Numbered from the stretch's first letter, positions 45,788 to 55,280 are shown. The stretch: DNA of 64,000 bases from Acidobacteriaceae bacterium (GCA_903642235.1 CAHJWL010000001.1:186001-250000), one strand, 5' to 3'. Numbers and translations are program-made. The notes: generated by a model not told the origin, from the sequence alone.

Positions 45788-45814
45788 GACGGGCGGAGAA
45801 CACCCTCGCCCGTC
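45788..45814 (+). other. 8-bp inverted repeat after the DUF2383 gene
   Basis: GACGGGCG (45788-45795) and CGCCCGTC (45807-45814) pair around an 11-base loop. No T-tract follows; it may help stop transcription or stabilise the 3' end. Confidence 0.4.
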
Positions 45815-45849
45815 GCTCCACTCTCATCGCCCGTCTGAGGCACAGCGCC

Positions 45850-46272
45850 ATGCGTTTTGCTCTAGCTTCCCCTCGCCCCGCACGAACGGCGATGGCTGCC
45901 CTCTACATCATCGCCGGCAGCCTGCATTTTGTCCTCACCGCGGCCTACATACGACTGATGCCCGCCTACCTTCCCGCGCACCGCGAGCTTGTCCTGCTAA
46001 GCGGTGCGGCGGAGATCGCCGGAGGACTCGGCCTGCTTGCTCCACAGTCACCAGCGGGCCAGCCGGGCCGTGCCGCTGCCTGGGGTCTCGTCGCTCTGCT
46101 GGCCGCTGTCTTTCCCGCAAACCTCACCCTCATCACAGACCCTGCCCGCTTCCCGCAGGTGCCGCTCTGGGCCGCCTGGCTCCGTCTGCCGCTGCAGCTT
46201 CCACTCATCTACTGGGCCTGGCGCTACACCCGTCGCGCTGCCTGGAAGGTTGACAGAGCTGCCGGTCAGTAG
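45850..46272 (+). CDS. DoxX-like membrane protein
   Basis: 140 residues with four hydrophobic segments. The layout IAGSLHFVLTAAYIRLMPAY, LVLLSGAAEIAGGLGLLAP, VFPANLTLI is that of the DoxX-like family, integral proteins with unclear role. Its last 7 bases overlap the convergent uppP gene. Functional inference is not possible beyond fold. Confidence 0.8.
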   Translation: MRFALASPRPARTAMAALYIIAGSLHFVLTAAYIRLMPAYLPAHRELVLLSGAAEIAGGLGLLAPQSPAGQPGRAAAWGLVALLAAVFPANLTLITDPARFPQVPLWAAWLRLPLQLPLIYWAWRYTRRAAWKVDRAAGQ

Positions 46273-47171
46273 CCGATCGTGTGCAGGTAGAAGACAACGC
46301 CGGCCGCAGCGATGCAGTAGATCCCGAAGAGGTACCATCGGCCCGCCTCGAGCCAGCTTGAAAGCCAGCGCAGAGCCGCCAGACCCGCGACGAACGCAAA
46401 CACCGCACCCAGCAGACTGCTCAGCACAGCCCCACCCAGGTTGATCGGCACACCCGTTGCGGCCGCCGCGTGCGTCGCCTTTACCAGTCGAAGTGCCTCC
46501 CGCAGCACCACTGGCGGCGTCAGAATCACGGCCAGCGCAAACGAAAATCGTTCCGCCCGATCACGCGCCGCGCCCGCCAGCATCCCGGTTGAGATCGTTG
46601 CGCCCGACCGCGAAAACCCGCGAAACGGCAGGCAGAGCCCCTGCACAGCACCGATCCACGCAGCCTGGTTCATCGTCACCGATGTCCTCAGATCCGGGGT
46701 CAGGTTCCGCGCTACGTTGACGACGGCCGTCCGCTCCCGCAATCCGGCGATCAGAATCAGAACGCCCGCAGCCAGCAGCGCATAGGCGATCAGATCCAGC
46801 CGCGAAAACAGCAGCTCGATTTCCGCCTTGCTCTGCCCCTCAAACGCCGTCCGCTCAATCAGCTTGATCAGCGGGTAACCGATCACCGCCGTCAGCCCCG
46901 TCGCCCAGACCGCACGGATCGCAAAGCGAAGAAACGCGTCGCGGCTGGCAAAGTACGTTCGCTGCCAGGTCTTCCAGAAGTACACGATCACTGCAAACAT
47001 CGTGCCGGTATGCAGCATCACCAGCAGCAGCGTCATCTCCGGCGCGGATGGATCCAGGTGCAGCAGCTTTTCGCCTACGACCACGTGGGCGGAGCTTGAA
47101 ACGGGCAGAAGTTCGGCAAAGCCCTGCAGCAGAGCCAGGAGAATGACCTTCCAGATGAGCATGATCCTCAT
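46266..47171 (-). CDS. uppP: Undecaprenyl-diphosphatase (UppP/BacA)
   Basis: 301 residues with eight or so membrane segments. Signature QGFAELLPVSSSAH (the usual form has TE-FLPISSSGH) and the second motif PFRGFSRSGATIS contain the catalytic Glu and Arg/Ser residues. It recycles undecaprenyl diphosphate to the monophosphate for peptidoglycan and polymer export and gives bacitracin tolerance. ATG 47171 or an in-frame ATG three codons on. The 3' end overlaps the DoxX-like stop by 7 bases. Confidence 0.94.
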   Translation of the reverse strand: MRIMLIWKVILLALLQGFAELLPVSSSAHVVVGEKLLHLDPSAPEMTLLLVMLHTGTMFAVIVYFWKTWQRTYFASRDAFLRFAIRAVWATGLTAVIGYPLIKLIERTAFEGQSKAEIELLFSRLDLIAYALLAAGVLILIAGLRERTAVVNVARNLTPDLRTSVTMNQAAWIGAVQGLCLPFRGFSRSGATISTGMLAGAARDRAERFSFALAVILTPPVVLREALRLVKATHAAAATGVPINLGGAVLSSLLGAVFAFVAGLAALRWLSSWLEAGRWYLFGIYCIAAAGVVFYLHTIGY

Positions 47172-47219
47172 GGTATACGGAGAGTTGCGGGGAGAGTTAA
47201 GCCTGCCGTGGCGGCGTGG

Positions 47220-48251
47220 TTACTCCCGGTCGCTCCCGAACACCGGCACGCCTTCCCGTACCTTGTAGGCCACATCCACCGCCCGCGCCGACCAGTCTGA
47301 ATCCGGAAACTTCGTCCGTGCCTGATCCGCGAGTGCCTGCACGGTCCTGGCCGAAGCGTCCGCATGCTTGTGCTCGTCCTGTACGTTCCACATCGTCACC
47401 GCCACGCCCTCGCGATACACAGCGTTGTAGAGCGCCTGCGCCGTTCGCGGCCCATCCGGGAACTGCTTGGCATACTTCTCATACAGCCCCGCCTCCATCT
47501 CCGGACACTTCGGCAATCCCTGCCAGTCGCCGCACAGCTTGTTATCGAGCAGCGAAAACGCCGCATATGCCGCAAACTTCGTGCCCGGGTAGGTCTTAAT
47601 GACGTGCTTCATCTCGCCTTCGTACACCTGCGGCCGCAGGTACGCCTCCTGCTCCTTGGCCGAGGGTAGCGTCCGCACATCATGCTGGTCAATCTGCCAG
47701 CGCACGTCGGCCGATCGCCACGCCGCCTCCGCCGCGAGCGGCGACTGCGGAAAGTACTCAAACACCCGCCGGTACAGCAGGTGTGCCTCGGCCGCCGCGC
47801 TTGCCGGCGCGTGCGGTGCCGATGCTGCCTCCTCGGCGTTTGCAGCCGCGCCAAACAGCACCATGTCGCCGCCCGGCGTAGCCGACGTCAACACGCCCTT
47901 GGCGCGGATCCAGCCCGAGAGCGGCGAGGTCGCCTCCGTCTCGGTAAACTCCGGCGCATCATCCTCGTTGATGGCATCCTTCGCGTCCGTATTGGCAAAC
48001 ACCTTCATCCACTCGCCGTTGCGCTCGCTGATCACCACCTCATGCCCCGGCGAGACCTCCGCCAGCTTCTGCGAGTTCGGATCCGCCGCCACATACACAT
48101 TCGCGTTATGGAGCAGCGTCGCCCGCGCGGCGCGGTCATACCCCGTCTGTGGCGGCGCATTCTTGCCCTGCGCCAGAAGCAAACAAGTCATCGGAGAGGT
48201 CAGGCATCCGAAAATGAAGGAGCGAAATGGGCCAGATCGCATAGCTCTCAT
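47220..48251 (-). CDS. Exported SH3/TPR-like protein
   Basis: 343 residues with a signal peptide (FIFGCLTSPMTCLLLAQ, perhaps with Cys as lipid site). The N-part has an SH3b-like pattern (HNANVYVAADPNSQKLAEV, GHEVVISERNGEWMKVF), and the C-part reads as helical TPR-like repeats with phrases such as LYRRVFEYFPQSPLAAEAAWRSA and YEKYAKQFPDGPRTAQALYNA, as in outer-membrane assembly lipoproteins (BamD-like). A scaffold or cell-wall-binding role is likely but not shown. Confidence 0.68.
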   Translation of the reverse strand: MRAMRSGPFRSFIFGCLTSPMTCLLLAQGKNAPPQTGYDRAARATLLHNANVYVAADPNSQKLAEVSPGHEVVISERNGEWMKVFANTDAKDAINEDDAPEFTETEATSPLSGWIRAKGVLTSATPGGDMVLFGAAANAEEAASAPHAPASAAAEAHLLYRRVFEYFPQSPLAAEAAWRSADVRWQIDQHDVRTLPSAKEQEAYLRPQVYEGEMKHVIKTYPGTKFAAYAAFSLLDNKLCGDWQGLPKCPEMEAGLYEKYAKQFPDGPRTAQALYNAVYREGVAVTMWNVQDEHKHADASARTVQALADQARTKFPDSDWSARAVDVAYKVREGVPVFGSDRE

Positions 48252-48307
48252 TAGACGTCACAGCCGCCTCTTCCGGTCCCTCACCGCAACAAAGAACGCC
48301 TACTTCC

Positions 48308-49327
48308 TTAGTGTCGCGCCCCGGCCGCAACCTCCTCCTCCAACCGCTCCCGCAGCACCGGATCGACGTTCCCGCCGCTGATCACCGCCACCACCGCCGT
48401 CGCCGCCGGCAGCCGCTCCGTCCCAAACAATACCGCCGCCAGCGACACCGCCCCTGACGGCTCCATCACCAGATCCGTCGCCGCCAGCGCCACCCGCATC
48501 GCGGCAAAGATCTCCTCTTCCGTCACAGTCACGATCCCGTCCACGAACCGGCGGATATGCGCAAAGTTCAGCGCCCCCAGGCTCTGCGTCCGCAGACCGT
48601 CGCCGATCGTCCGCGATGTCTTGGCCGCCGGCCACTCCACCAGCCGTCCCGTGTCGAAGCTCTCCTTCGCATCGGCCGCCAGCTCCGGCTCCGCGCCCCA
48701 CACCTGCACTCCGGTATCTGGCAGACACAGCTTCACCGCCGTCGCGACCCCGCTCAGCAGCCCGCCCCCGCTCACCGGCGCCACCACCAGATCCACCTCC
48801 GGAAGCTGCTCGGCGATCTCAAGGCCGCACGTGGCCTGCCCCGCAATGATGGCCGCGTCATCGTACGGCGGAATCATTGCGTAGCCAAACTCCGCCGCAA
48901 GCTCCTCTGCCTTGTGCCGCCGGTCCGAGCTCGCAGGGCCCACCATCACGATCTCCGCCCCAAGCGCCCGCGTCGCGTCAATCTTTACCTGCGGTGCATT
49001 CACCGGCATCACGATGACGGCTTTCGTTCCCAGCGCCCGCGCCGCGTACGCCACGCCCTGCGCATGGTTCCCGGAGGAGTACGTGATCAACCCCCGCCGC
49101 CAGATCGCCTCAGGCAGCTGCGCGGCCATGTTGTACGCGCCTCGCAGCTTGAACGACCCGATCGGCTGCGCGCTCTCCGCCTTCAGATACACCGTGCACT
49201 CCGGCACCGGCAGGCCCGCCGCCCGCAGCCGTTCCGGCTCCAGACGCAGCAGCGGCGTGCGCACGACTACACCCTCGATCCGCGCGCGGGCAGCATATAC
49301 AGCAGCAAGGGATATCAGATCGCTCAT
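48308..49327 (-). CDS. Threonine/serine dehydratase-type PLP enzyme without ACT domain
   Basis: 339 residues of fold-type II PLP enzymes. The Schiff-base Lys60 sits in IGSFKLRGA; the phosphate-binding SGGGLLSG and the C-terminal SGGNVD are present. The length and absence of an ACT-like regulatory domain place it with catabolic threonine dehydratase and serine racemase rather than with biosynthetic IlvA. It deaminates Thr or Ser to 2-oxobutyrate or pyruvate, or racemises serine; which one cannot be told. It is between a MATE gene and an SH3-like gene on the minus strand. Confidence 0.88.
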   Translation of the reverse strand: MSDLISLAAVYAARARIEGVVVRTPLLRLEPERLRAAGLPVPECTVYLKAESAQPIGSFKLRGAYNMAAQLPEAIWRRGLITYSSGNHAQGVAYAARALGTKAVIVMPVNAPQVKIDATRALGAEIVMVGPASSDRRHKAEELAAEFGYAMIPPYDDAAIIAGQATCGLEIAEQLPEVDLVVAPVSGGGLLSGVATAVKLCLPDTGVQVWGAEPELAADAKESFDTGRLVEWPAAKTSRTIGDGLRTQSLGALNFAHIRRFVDGIVTVTEEEIFAAMRVALAATDLVMEPSGAVSLAAVLFGTERLPAATAVVAVISGGNVDPVLRERLEEEVAAGARH

Positions 49328-49375
49328 ATCTTCATCTCGATCTGTAGTTTAAGCGATCGCGTCCCGGACCCTGCC

Positions 49376-50788
49376 TTAGATCCGCTGCTGCGCCCATCGC
49401 CCGCGGCGGAACAAGACCAGGCTCAGCAGCACAAGAGTTGACTGCGCAACCACCACCGACACAAACACACCATTCACTCGCAGCGACGTGTGCAGCGCAA
49501 GCCACCATCCCAGCGGGATCTCCACAATCCAGAAGGCGAACAGGTTGACGTACGTAGGCGTCAGCGTATCGCCCGCGCCGTTGAAGGCCTGCAGCATCAC
49601 CATCCCGTAGGCAAAGGCAATGTTGCCGCAGCTGAGAATCCGCAGGCAGTTCACCGCCACCGGCACCACCGCCGGATCACGCGTGAACAGGTGAATGATC
49701 CACGGAGCGAACGCAATGAAGACCAGCCCGACCGAGCCGAGAAATGCCATATTCCAGAGCCCCGTCCGGTAGACGGCGGAGCGCGCCCGCTCCGGCAGCC
49801 CGGCACCCAGACTCTGCCCCACCAGGGTCGCCGCCGCGTTGCTCAGCCCCCACGACGGCAGGATGGCAAAGATCACAATGCGAATGCCGATCGTGTATCC
49901 CGCCAGCGCCGGCGCACCGAATAAACTCACAATCCGCACCAGGCCAATCCAGCTCGCCTGCCCAATTAAAAACTGAAAGATGGCGCTGAGGGAGACGCGC
50001 AGCAGACGCAGCATCACCGTCCACTCCAACCGCAGATGCCGCGCCAGAAGCTGCAGGCGTTCCGTCCCCTTGGCCAGCCGGTAAAACTGGTACAGCACGC
50101 CGATGCCGCGGCCCGTAAAGGTCGCCAGGGCCGCGCCCGTGACGCCAAGCCGTGGAAATGGTCCCAGACCGAAGATGAAGCATGGGTCGAGGATCAGATT
50201 CAGGATGTTTGAAACCCACAGCAGCCGCATCGCAATCGCCGCATCGCCCGCGCCGCGGAAGATCGCGTTATTCAGAAACAGCAGAACCACCACGCCGCAG
50301 CCGCCCAGTGAGATGCGCGTGTAGTTCAGCCCTGTCGCAACAATGGCTGGCGAGGCGCCCATCCATCCCAACAGCCGCGGCGCGAGAAAGAAGAACAGGA
50401 GTCCCAGTGCAAGCGAGATGAAGACACCGAGAATGATCGCCTGCACCCCGGCAACCGCCGCACCTTCAGAGTCTTTCTCGCCAATACGCCGCGCCACCAT
50501 GGCCGTCGTCGCCATGCCCAGCCCGATGCCTACGGCGAAAACCAGCGTCAGAACTGACTCCGCCAGACCCACGGTCGCAATCGCGTTTGCGCCCAGGCGG
50601 CTCACCCAAAACACGTCCACCACGGCAAACAGCGACTCCAGCACCATCTCCAGTACCATCGGAATCGCCAGCAGCAGAATGGACCGGTTCAGGCTTCCAG
50701 CGGTGTAATCCTGATGACTGCCGCGCAGAGCTTCCAGCACAGAGCGCCAGAAGCTCATCGATCGCGATGTTGCTGTTGTCATCTGCAT
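49376..50788 (-). CDS. MATE-family multidrug/metabolite efflux transporter
   Basis: 470 residues with 12 membrane segments in two pseudo-symmetric bundles, beginning LLAIPMVLEMVLESLFAVVDVFWVSRLG (split here: the two halves carry the MATE signature). Substrate-dependent Na+ or H+ antiport of cationic drugs or metabolites. The start at 50788 gives MQMTTATSRS; ATG at MSFWRSV is another option. It follows RNase J on the same strand after about 160 bases that contain a dispersed repeat. Confidence 0.92.
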   Translation of the reverse strand: MQMTTATSRSMSFWRSVLEALRGSHQDYTAGSLNRSILLLAIPMVLEMVLESLFAVVDVFWVSRLGANAIATVGLAESVLTLVFAVGIGLGMATTAMVARRIGEKDSEGAAVAGVQAIILGVFISLALGLLFFFLAPRLLGWMGASPAIVATGLNYTRISLGGCGVVVLLFLNNAIFRGAGDAAIAMRLLWVSNILNLILDPCFIFGLGPFPRLGVTGAALATFTGRGIGVLYQFYRLAKGTERLQLLARHLRLEWTVMLRLLRVSLSAIFQFLIGQASWIGLVRIVSLFGAPALAGYTIGIRIVIFAILPSWGLSNAAATLVGQSLGAGLPERARSAVYRTGLWNMAFLGSVGLVFIAFAPWIIHLFTRDPAVVPVAVNCLRILSCGNIAFAYGMVMLQAFNGAGDTLTPTYVNLFAFWIVEIPLGWWLALHTSLRVNGVFVSVVVAQSTLVLLSLVLFRRGRWAQQRI

Positions 50789-50865
50789 GCAGAGCTGTCA
50801 TCGTACAGCGACGGTGTCACAGCAGCAGAAGCCGGAGCCCGCACCGCCGGACCGCAGCCCCGGTT

Positions 50866-50911
50866 CTTTGTTGTCAACCTTCGCGCAGCGGAGGATCTGC
50901 TGTAGCTTTTT
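50866..50911. repeat. Dispersed intergenic repeat, copy A
   Basis: The stretch TTTGTTGTCAACC..., ending GCGGAGGATCTGCTGTAGCTTT, shares the frame TTGTTGTCA...GGATCTGCT with copies at 53723-53760 and 61635-61670. It has an extra block between the two arms (TTCGCGCAGC), a form resembling the 'GTCAT...GCGAAGGATCTGCTT' repeat common in acidobacterial genomes. Confidence 0.5.
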
Positions 50912-50947
50912 CAGCAAACGCAGCGAACACAGCAGAAAAGAGCCACC

Positions 50948-52612
50948 TTACAGCTCCAGAATGACCGGCATAATCAGCGGTCGCCGACTCGTCGTCTTCT
51001 GGATATACCGCTTCAGCTCCTGCCGGATCTTCTCCTTGGTGATGCTGTAGTCCGCGCGCTCTTCCGCGCTTGAGCTCTCAAGCGCCCGCTCCACAACCTG
51101 CCGCGCCTCGATCACCATCTTCGGATCCTCGACCGCAAACCCGCGCATCACAATCTCCGGCATCCGCTCGATCTTGCCGGTCTGCTTGTTGATCGCGATG
51201 ATCGGCATCAGAAAGCCGTCCTCGCTCAGGTTCTTGCGATCCTTGATCACCAGATCCTGCACCACATCGGACGCCGCGCCGCCTGAATCAATGCAGATAC
51301 GGCCTACCGCAACCTTGCCGACCTTCGACGCTTTATCCTTGCTCAACTCGAGCACATCGCCGTCTTCCATCAGGATCGTCCTCTCAACGATCCCCAGCGA
51401 TCCCGCCAGCTCCGCATGCCGCTTCAAATGGCGGAAGTCTCCATGAATCGGGATGAAGAACTTCGGCCGGACGAGATTGATCATCAACCGCAGCTCTTCC
51501 TGGCTCCCATGCCCGCTGACGTGGATCATGCCGTTCGTGCCATCGTCGTAGATCACCTTGGCCTCGCGACGCTCCAGGTGGTCGATCACCCGGCCGATCG
51601 GCCGCTCGTTGCCCGGAATGATGCGTGAGCTCAGCAGCACCGTATCGCCAGCGTCAATCCGCGCGAACTTGTGTGTGTTGACTGCGGCGCGGCTCAGCGC
51701 ACTCATCGGCTCGCCCTGCGTTCCGCTGATCAGGATCATCAGCTTCTCCGAAGGGAAATCGCGCATCTGTCCTGGCTGAATCACCAGGCCCTGCGGCATA
51801 TCCAGGTATCCCAGGTCCTGTGCGATCTCGGTTGAGTTATCAATCGATCGACCCACAATCGCAACCTTGCGTCCATGCTTGTGCGCCAACTCCATCGCAA
51901 TCCGGATGCGATGAATGGATGACGAGAAGCAGGAGAAGAACAGCTTTTTCTTCGTGCTCGAAAAGATGTCATCGAGCGCCGGCCGCACCGCGTTCTCGCC
52001 CGGCGTAAAGCCCTTGCGATCCACGTTGGTCGAATCCTGCAAGAGCGCCAGCACGCCCTGCTTGCCCAGCTCCGCGAACGCCTGCAGATCAAACGGCTGC
52101 CCATCCGGCGCCGAAAGGTCGATCTTAAAGTCACCCGTATGCAGCACCACGCCGACCGGCGTATGGATTGCCAGCGCCACGCAGTCGACCAGCGAGTGCG
52201 TCACCCGGATCGGCATCACCGAGAACGGTCCGATCGTAAACCGCTTGCCCGGCAGCATCTCGATCAGGTCGGCGTTGTCGAGCAGCCGATGCTCTTCAAG
52301 CTTGCCCTCCACGTACGCCAGCGTAAACTCTGTCCCGTACACCGGAACATTCAGCTCACTCAGGATCCACGGCAGCCCGCCAATGTGATCCTCATGCCCA
52401 TGCGTCAACAGAATCGCGCGTACTTTGGACCGGTTCTCCCGCAGGTAGCTGATGTCCGGGACAACGATGTCCACCCCCAGCAGCTCTTCTTCAGGAAACA
52501 TCAGCCCGGCGTCAATGACGACAATGTCGTCCTGCCACTGGAGCGCCATGCAGTTCATGCCGAACTCGCCGAGCCCGCCCAGCGGAATCATCTTCAATTT
52601 ATCGTTTGCCAT
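50948..52612 (-). CDS. rnj: Ribonuclease J
   Basis: 554 residues. The metallo-beta-lactamase core has the zinc motif THGHEDHIGG (residues 70-79) and later the beta-CASP parts (SGTQGEPMSAL, VSGHGSQEEL). A C-terminal domain follows. RNase J has 5'-3' exonuclease and endonuclease activity and takes a main part in mRNA decay and rRNA maturation where RNase E is absent or limited. It follows dapD on the minus strand after about 210 bases. Confidence 0.95.
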   Translation of the reverse strand: MANDKLKMIPLGGLGEFGMNCMALQWQDDIVVIDAGLMFPEEELLGVDIVVPDISYLRENRSKVRAILLTHGHEDHIGGLPWILSELNVPVYGTEFTLAYVEGKLEEHRLLDNADLIEMLPGKRFTIGPFSVMPIRVTHSLVDCVALAIHTPVGVVLHTGDFKIDLSAPDGQPFDLQAFAELGKQGVLALLQDSTNVDRKGFTPGENAVRPALDDIFSSTKKKLFFSCFSSSIHRIRIAMELAHKHGRKVAIVGRSIDNSTEIAQDLGYLDMPQGLVIQPGQMRDFPSEKLMILISGTQGEPMSALSRAAVNTHKFARIDAGDTVLLSSRIIPGNERPIGRVIDHLERREAKVIYDDGTNGMIHVSGHGSQEELRLMINLVRPKFFIPIHGDFRHLKRHAELAGSLGIVERTILMEDGDVLELSKDKASKVGKVAVGRICIDSGGAASDVVQDLVIKDRKNLSEDGFLMPIIAINKQTGKIERMPEIVMRGFAVEDPKMVIEARQVVERALESSSAEERADYSITKEKIRQELKRYIQKTTSRRPLIMPVILEL

Positions 52613-52824
52613 TCAACCTCCTATCTTACCAGCCACTCCGTGTCGTCTTCGACCCGCCTGCAGATCCGTTGACAGCGATATCGTAGGACGCACGAAACTC
52701 CACCACCCGCAAAACCATCGCCGGAGGCGAGTAGATCGCGTCGCTTTCCGGTGTCCCCTGCTGAGGAGCTCTGTTCCCTCGGCTTGGTAGTGCCGTCCTC
52801 AATGGCAACAGCCGAGTGAGAACC

Positions 52825-53679
52825 CTAGCGCAGAAGATCTTCGAGCTCCAGCGATGCCTCCGTCTTCTCATCCCGATACTTCACAACAACCGGCGTCGCC
52901 ACACTCAGCTGCCACGCCGCGCCTTTGCCCTGCGAGATCGGCCGCGACCCCGGTACTACCACCGCTCCTCCCGGAATCACCAGCGGCCTGTCTGCCGTTG
53001 CCCGGTACACCTCGCCGCGCACGATGTCGTATACCGGCGTCCCCCGCGTCAGCACCACGCCCGCCGCCAGCACTGCGCCCATGCGCACGATCGTCCCCTC
53101 ATAGACCCCCGTGTTCCCGCCCACCAGGCAGTCATCCTCGATCACCACCGGGCTGGCATTCACCGGCTCCAGCACCCCGCCAATCTGCGCCGCTGCACTC
53201 AGGTGCACCCGCTTGCCAATCTGTGCACACGACCCCACCAGCGCGTGCGAGTCCACCATCGTTCCCTCATCCACATACGCCCCGACATTTACATACGCCG
53301 GCGGCATCATCACCACACCCTTGGCAAGGTACGCGCCCGCCCGCACCGAGCTCCCGCCCGGCACCACCCGCACCCCATCCTTGACCGCAAACCGCCGCGC
53401 CGGGTACGTCGCCTTGTCCACGTACGACAGCCCATCCACCGCGCCCATCTCCGTCATCTGCCCCAGCCGGAATCCCAGCAAAATCCCCCGCTTCACCCAC
53501 GCATTCACCCGCCATCCCAGCGGCAGCGAGGCGTCCGGCTCCGCTGCCCGCAACGCCCCACGCTCCAGGCCCTCCCGCAGCTCCAGGAACGCCGCCATCG
53601 CCCGCTCGTCCCCAACCGCCTCCGCCCCCTTCGCAAACCACATCTCAATCCGCTCTTCTAACCCGTCCTGCATGCACAT
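52825..53679 (-). CDS. dapD: Tetrahydrodipicolinate N-succinyltransferase
   Basis: 284 residues. An N-terminal helical domain is followed by the left-handed beta-helix (hexapeptide repeats from about residue 105: [39 protein letters not shown]). It transfers succinate from succinyl-CoA to tetrahydrodipicolinate, the first step of the succinylase branch to DAP. Its presence fixes the branch used here. The gene follows dapA after about 100 bases with one dispersed-repeat copy between. Confidence 0.95.
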   Translation of the reverse strand: MCMQDGLEERIEMWFAKGAEAVGDERAMAAFLELREGLERGALRAAEPDASLPLGWRVNAWVKRGILLGFRLGQMTEMGAVDGLSYVDKATYPARRFAVKDGVRVVPGGSSVRAGAYLAKGVVMMPPAYVNVGAYVDEGTMVDSHALVGSCAQIGKRVHLSAAAQIGGVLEPVNASPVVIEDDCLVGGNTGVYEGTIVRMGAVLAAGVVLTRGTPVYDIVRGEVYRATADRPLVIPGGAVVVPGSRPISQGKGAAWQLSVATPVVVKYRDEKTEASLELEDLLR

Positions 53680-53722
53680 CCTTCCTCTTGGCGCGATCGC
53701 CAGCTCTTCTTGCTTTTCTACC

Positions 53723-53760
53723 TTTTGTTGTCATCCCGTAGGGATCTGCTTTTCTACCGT
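53723..53760. repeat. Dispersed intergenic repeat, copy B
   Basis: TTTTGTTGTCATCCCGTAGG followed by GATCTGCTTTTCTACCGT lies in the gap between dapA and dapD. It matches copy C (61635-61670) at most positions over about 35 bases. GGGAT and ATCCC can pair as a small hairpin (ATCCC-GTA-GGGAT). Confidence 0.55.
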
Positions 53761-53782
53761 TCCCTTTGACGCATCCGCAAAC

Positions 53783-54679
53783 CTACCCCAGCAGCTCGCC
53801 CACTTCGCGCAGCTCTGCGAGCAATCCCGCAAGCCTCGTCCGCAGCCCGTCGCTCACCGGCACCATCGGCAGCCGCAGCCGTTCCTCGCACCGCCCCAGC
53901 ATTGAGAGCACCGCCTTGATCGGCGCCGGGCTCGTCTCCGCAAAGTGCGCCTGCATGATCCGGAAAAATCGCAGATTCAGTGCTCGCGCCTCGTCCCACC
54001 GGCCCGCCTCCGCCGCATGCACCAGCGCGGCCACCTGCCGCGGAAACGCGTTCGACGCCACCGACACCAGCCCCACCCCGCCCAAGGCCACCACCGGCAG
54101 CGCCATCCCATCATCCCCCGCAAAGACGGAAAATCCCGGCGGCACCGACGCCAGCACCTCCGTGATCTGCATCACGCTCCCACTCGACTCCTTCACCCCA
54201 ATCACGTTCGGCAGCACAGCAAGCCGCGCCACCGTCACCGGCTCCAGATTCGCTCCTGTCCGCCCAGGAATGTTGTAGAGCAGCACCGGCAACTCGGTCG
54301 CCTCCGCAATCGCGCGAAAGTGCTGGTACTGTCCCTCCTGCCCCGGCCGGTTGTAAAACGGATTCGCCGTCAGCACGCCCGTCAGCCCCGGCAAACAGCA
54401 CAGCTGCCGCACCCGCTCCACCGCCACCGCCGTCGCATTGTGCGTGCACCCGGCAAACACCGGCACTCGCCCCGCCGCCGCCTCAATCACGACCGCCACC
54501 ACCCGCAGCCACTCGGCATCGGAGAGCGTCGACGCCTCACCCGTCGTCCCGCACGGCACCAGAAAATCAATCCCGCTCTCGATCTGCCACTGCACCAGGC
54601 TTCGCAGCGCTGTCTCGTCCACCGAGCCGTCCGTCGCAAACGGCGTCACCAGCGCTGTCCCACATCCCCGCAGTTGCAT
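53783..54679 (-). CDS. dapA: 4-hydroxy-tetrahydrodipicolinate synthase
   Basis: 298 residues, TIM barrel. Motifs: PCGTTGEASTLSDAEW, LYNIPGRTG (Tyr for proton relay) and the Schiff-base Lys in VIGVKESSG. It condenses pyruvate with aspartate semialdehyde. Start MQLRGCGTAL is typical. It is placed apart from asd-lysC-dapB by the toxin-antitoxin pair, the aminopeptidase and a plus-strand island. Confidence 0.95.
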   Translation of the reverse strand: MQLRGCGTALVTPFATDGSVDETALRSLVQWQIESGIDFLVPCGTTGEASTLSDAEWLRVVAVVIEAAAGRVPVFAGCTHNATAVAVERVRQLCCLPGLTGVLTANPFYNRPGQEGQYQHFRAIAEATELPVLLYNIPGRTGANLEPVTVARLAVLPNVIGVKESSGSVMQITEVLASVPPGFSVFAGDDGMALPVVALGGVGLVSVASNAFPRQVAALVHAAEAGRWDEARALNLRFFRIMQAHFAETSPAPIKAVLSMLGRCEERLRLPMVPVSDGLRTRLAGLLAELREVGELLG

Positions 54680-54741
54680 ACGATCCTCAGTCTAACCCTC
54701 TCGAGCGTGTAGTCTGACTCTTCGCTCGCCGCAGAAACCTC

Positions 54742-54770
54742 TTGCTCTCCGCACAGTGGTATGCGATAGT
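54742..54770 (+). promoter_or_regulatory. Candidate sigma-70 promoter for the 25-codon ORF
   Basis: TTGCTC (54742-54747) and GATAGT (54765-54770) are 17 bases apart. A transcript starting about 7 bases later would have a short leader ending in the perfect AAAGGAGG ribosome site. Confidence 0.4.
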
Positions 54771-54794
54771 CGGTCTCGCAAAGGAGGAGTAGGC

Positions 54795-54872
54795 ATGTCT
54801 TTTATCAATAGCGTTTCCACGCTGCGCACCACGTCTCAGCGATTCTGCCGGCTCCTCGCCCCTTCCAGCTAG
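54795..54872 (+). CDS. 25-residue peptide with perfect Shine-Dalgarno (possible leader peptide)
   Basis: ATG 54795 lies 7 bases behind AAAGGAGG, the complement of the 16S anti-Shine-Dalgarno and the best such site I saw in the window. The 25 residues run MSFINSVSTLRTTSQRF to LAPSS, basic with one Cys. It ends at TAG 54872, 90 bases before the 103-residue gene. It could be a leader or attenuator for that gene or a true peptide. No database family is known to me. Coding is supported by the ribosome site and a promoter-like pair only. Confidence 0.45.
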   Translation: MSFINSVSTLRTTSQRFCRLLAPSS

Positions 54873-54962
54873 TTGCGGCTTATCTCTGCACTGTGCCGAG
54901 GCCGCGAGTTCCGCTGCGCTCTGCATCATCACGCATCTCCCTAAATACAGAAAGGTCCCGCC

Positions 54963-55274
54963 ATGGGCAACGTCTCTGTGCGTCACAGCACGCCGATCGG
55001 TGCCGTCTCGCTCTGCGCCACCTGTTCCAACTCTCATATCGTCGAGGGCTTTCGCGAGTCAGAGGTGATCGCTCTCTGTACCTACATCTACGATCGCCCA
55101 ATCCCCATTCAGTTCCGGGTGAAATCCTGCTCGAACCACCATGACAAAACGCGTCCAAGCTACCGGGACATGCAGAAACTCGCCATCCCGGTCACGACCG
55201 GAACACTCAAGCCGGTCGGCTTCCTCATACAGCGTGAGAGGGACAGCGAGGAAACGGAGTACGACGATCAGTAA
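54963..55274 (+). CDS. Small Cys-rich hypothetical protein
   Basis: 103 residues. CATCSN near residue 18, a Cys near 39, CSNHH near 55-59 and a Met near 69 suggest a metal-binding zinc finger-like core (C-x2-C, C, C-x2-HH). Similar small genes with this spacing recur as hypotheticals in acidobacteria as I recall. The 5' region carries the 25-codon ORF. It lies between divergent dapA and convergent M29 genes and is the only plus-strand gene in that part. Confidence 0.6.
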   Translation: MGNVSVRHSTPIGAVSLCATCSNSHIVEGFRESEVIALCTYIYDRPIPIQFRVKSCSNHHDKTRPSYRDMQKLAIPVTTGTLKPVGFLIQRERDSEETEYDDQ

Positions 55275-55280
55275 AGCGCA

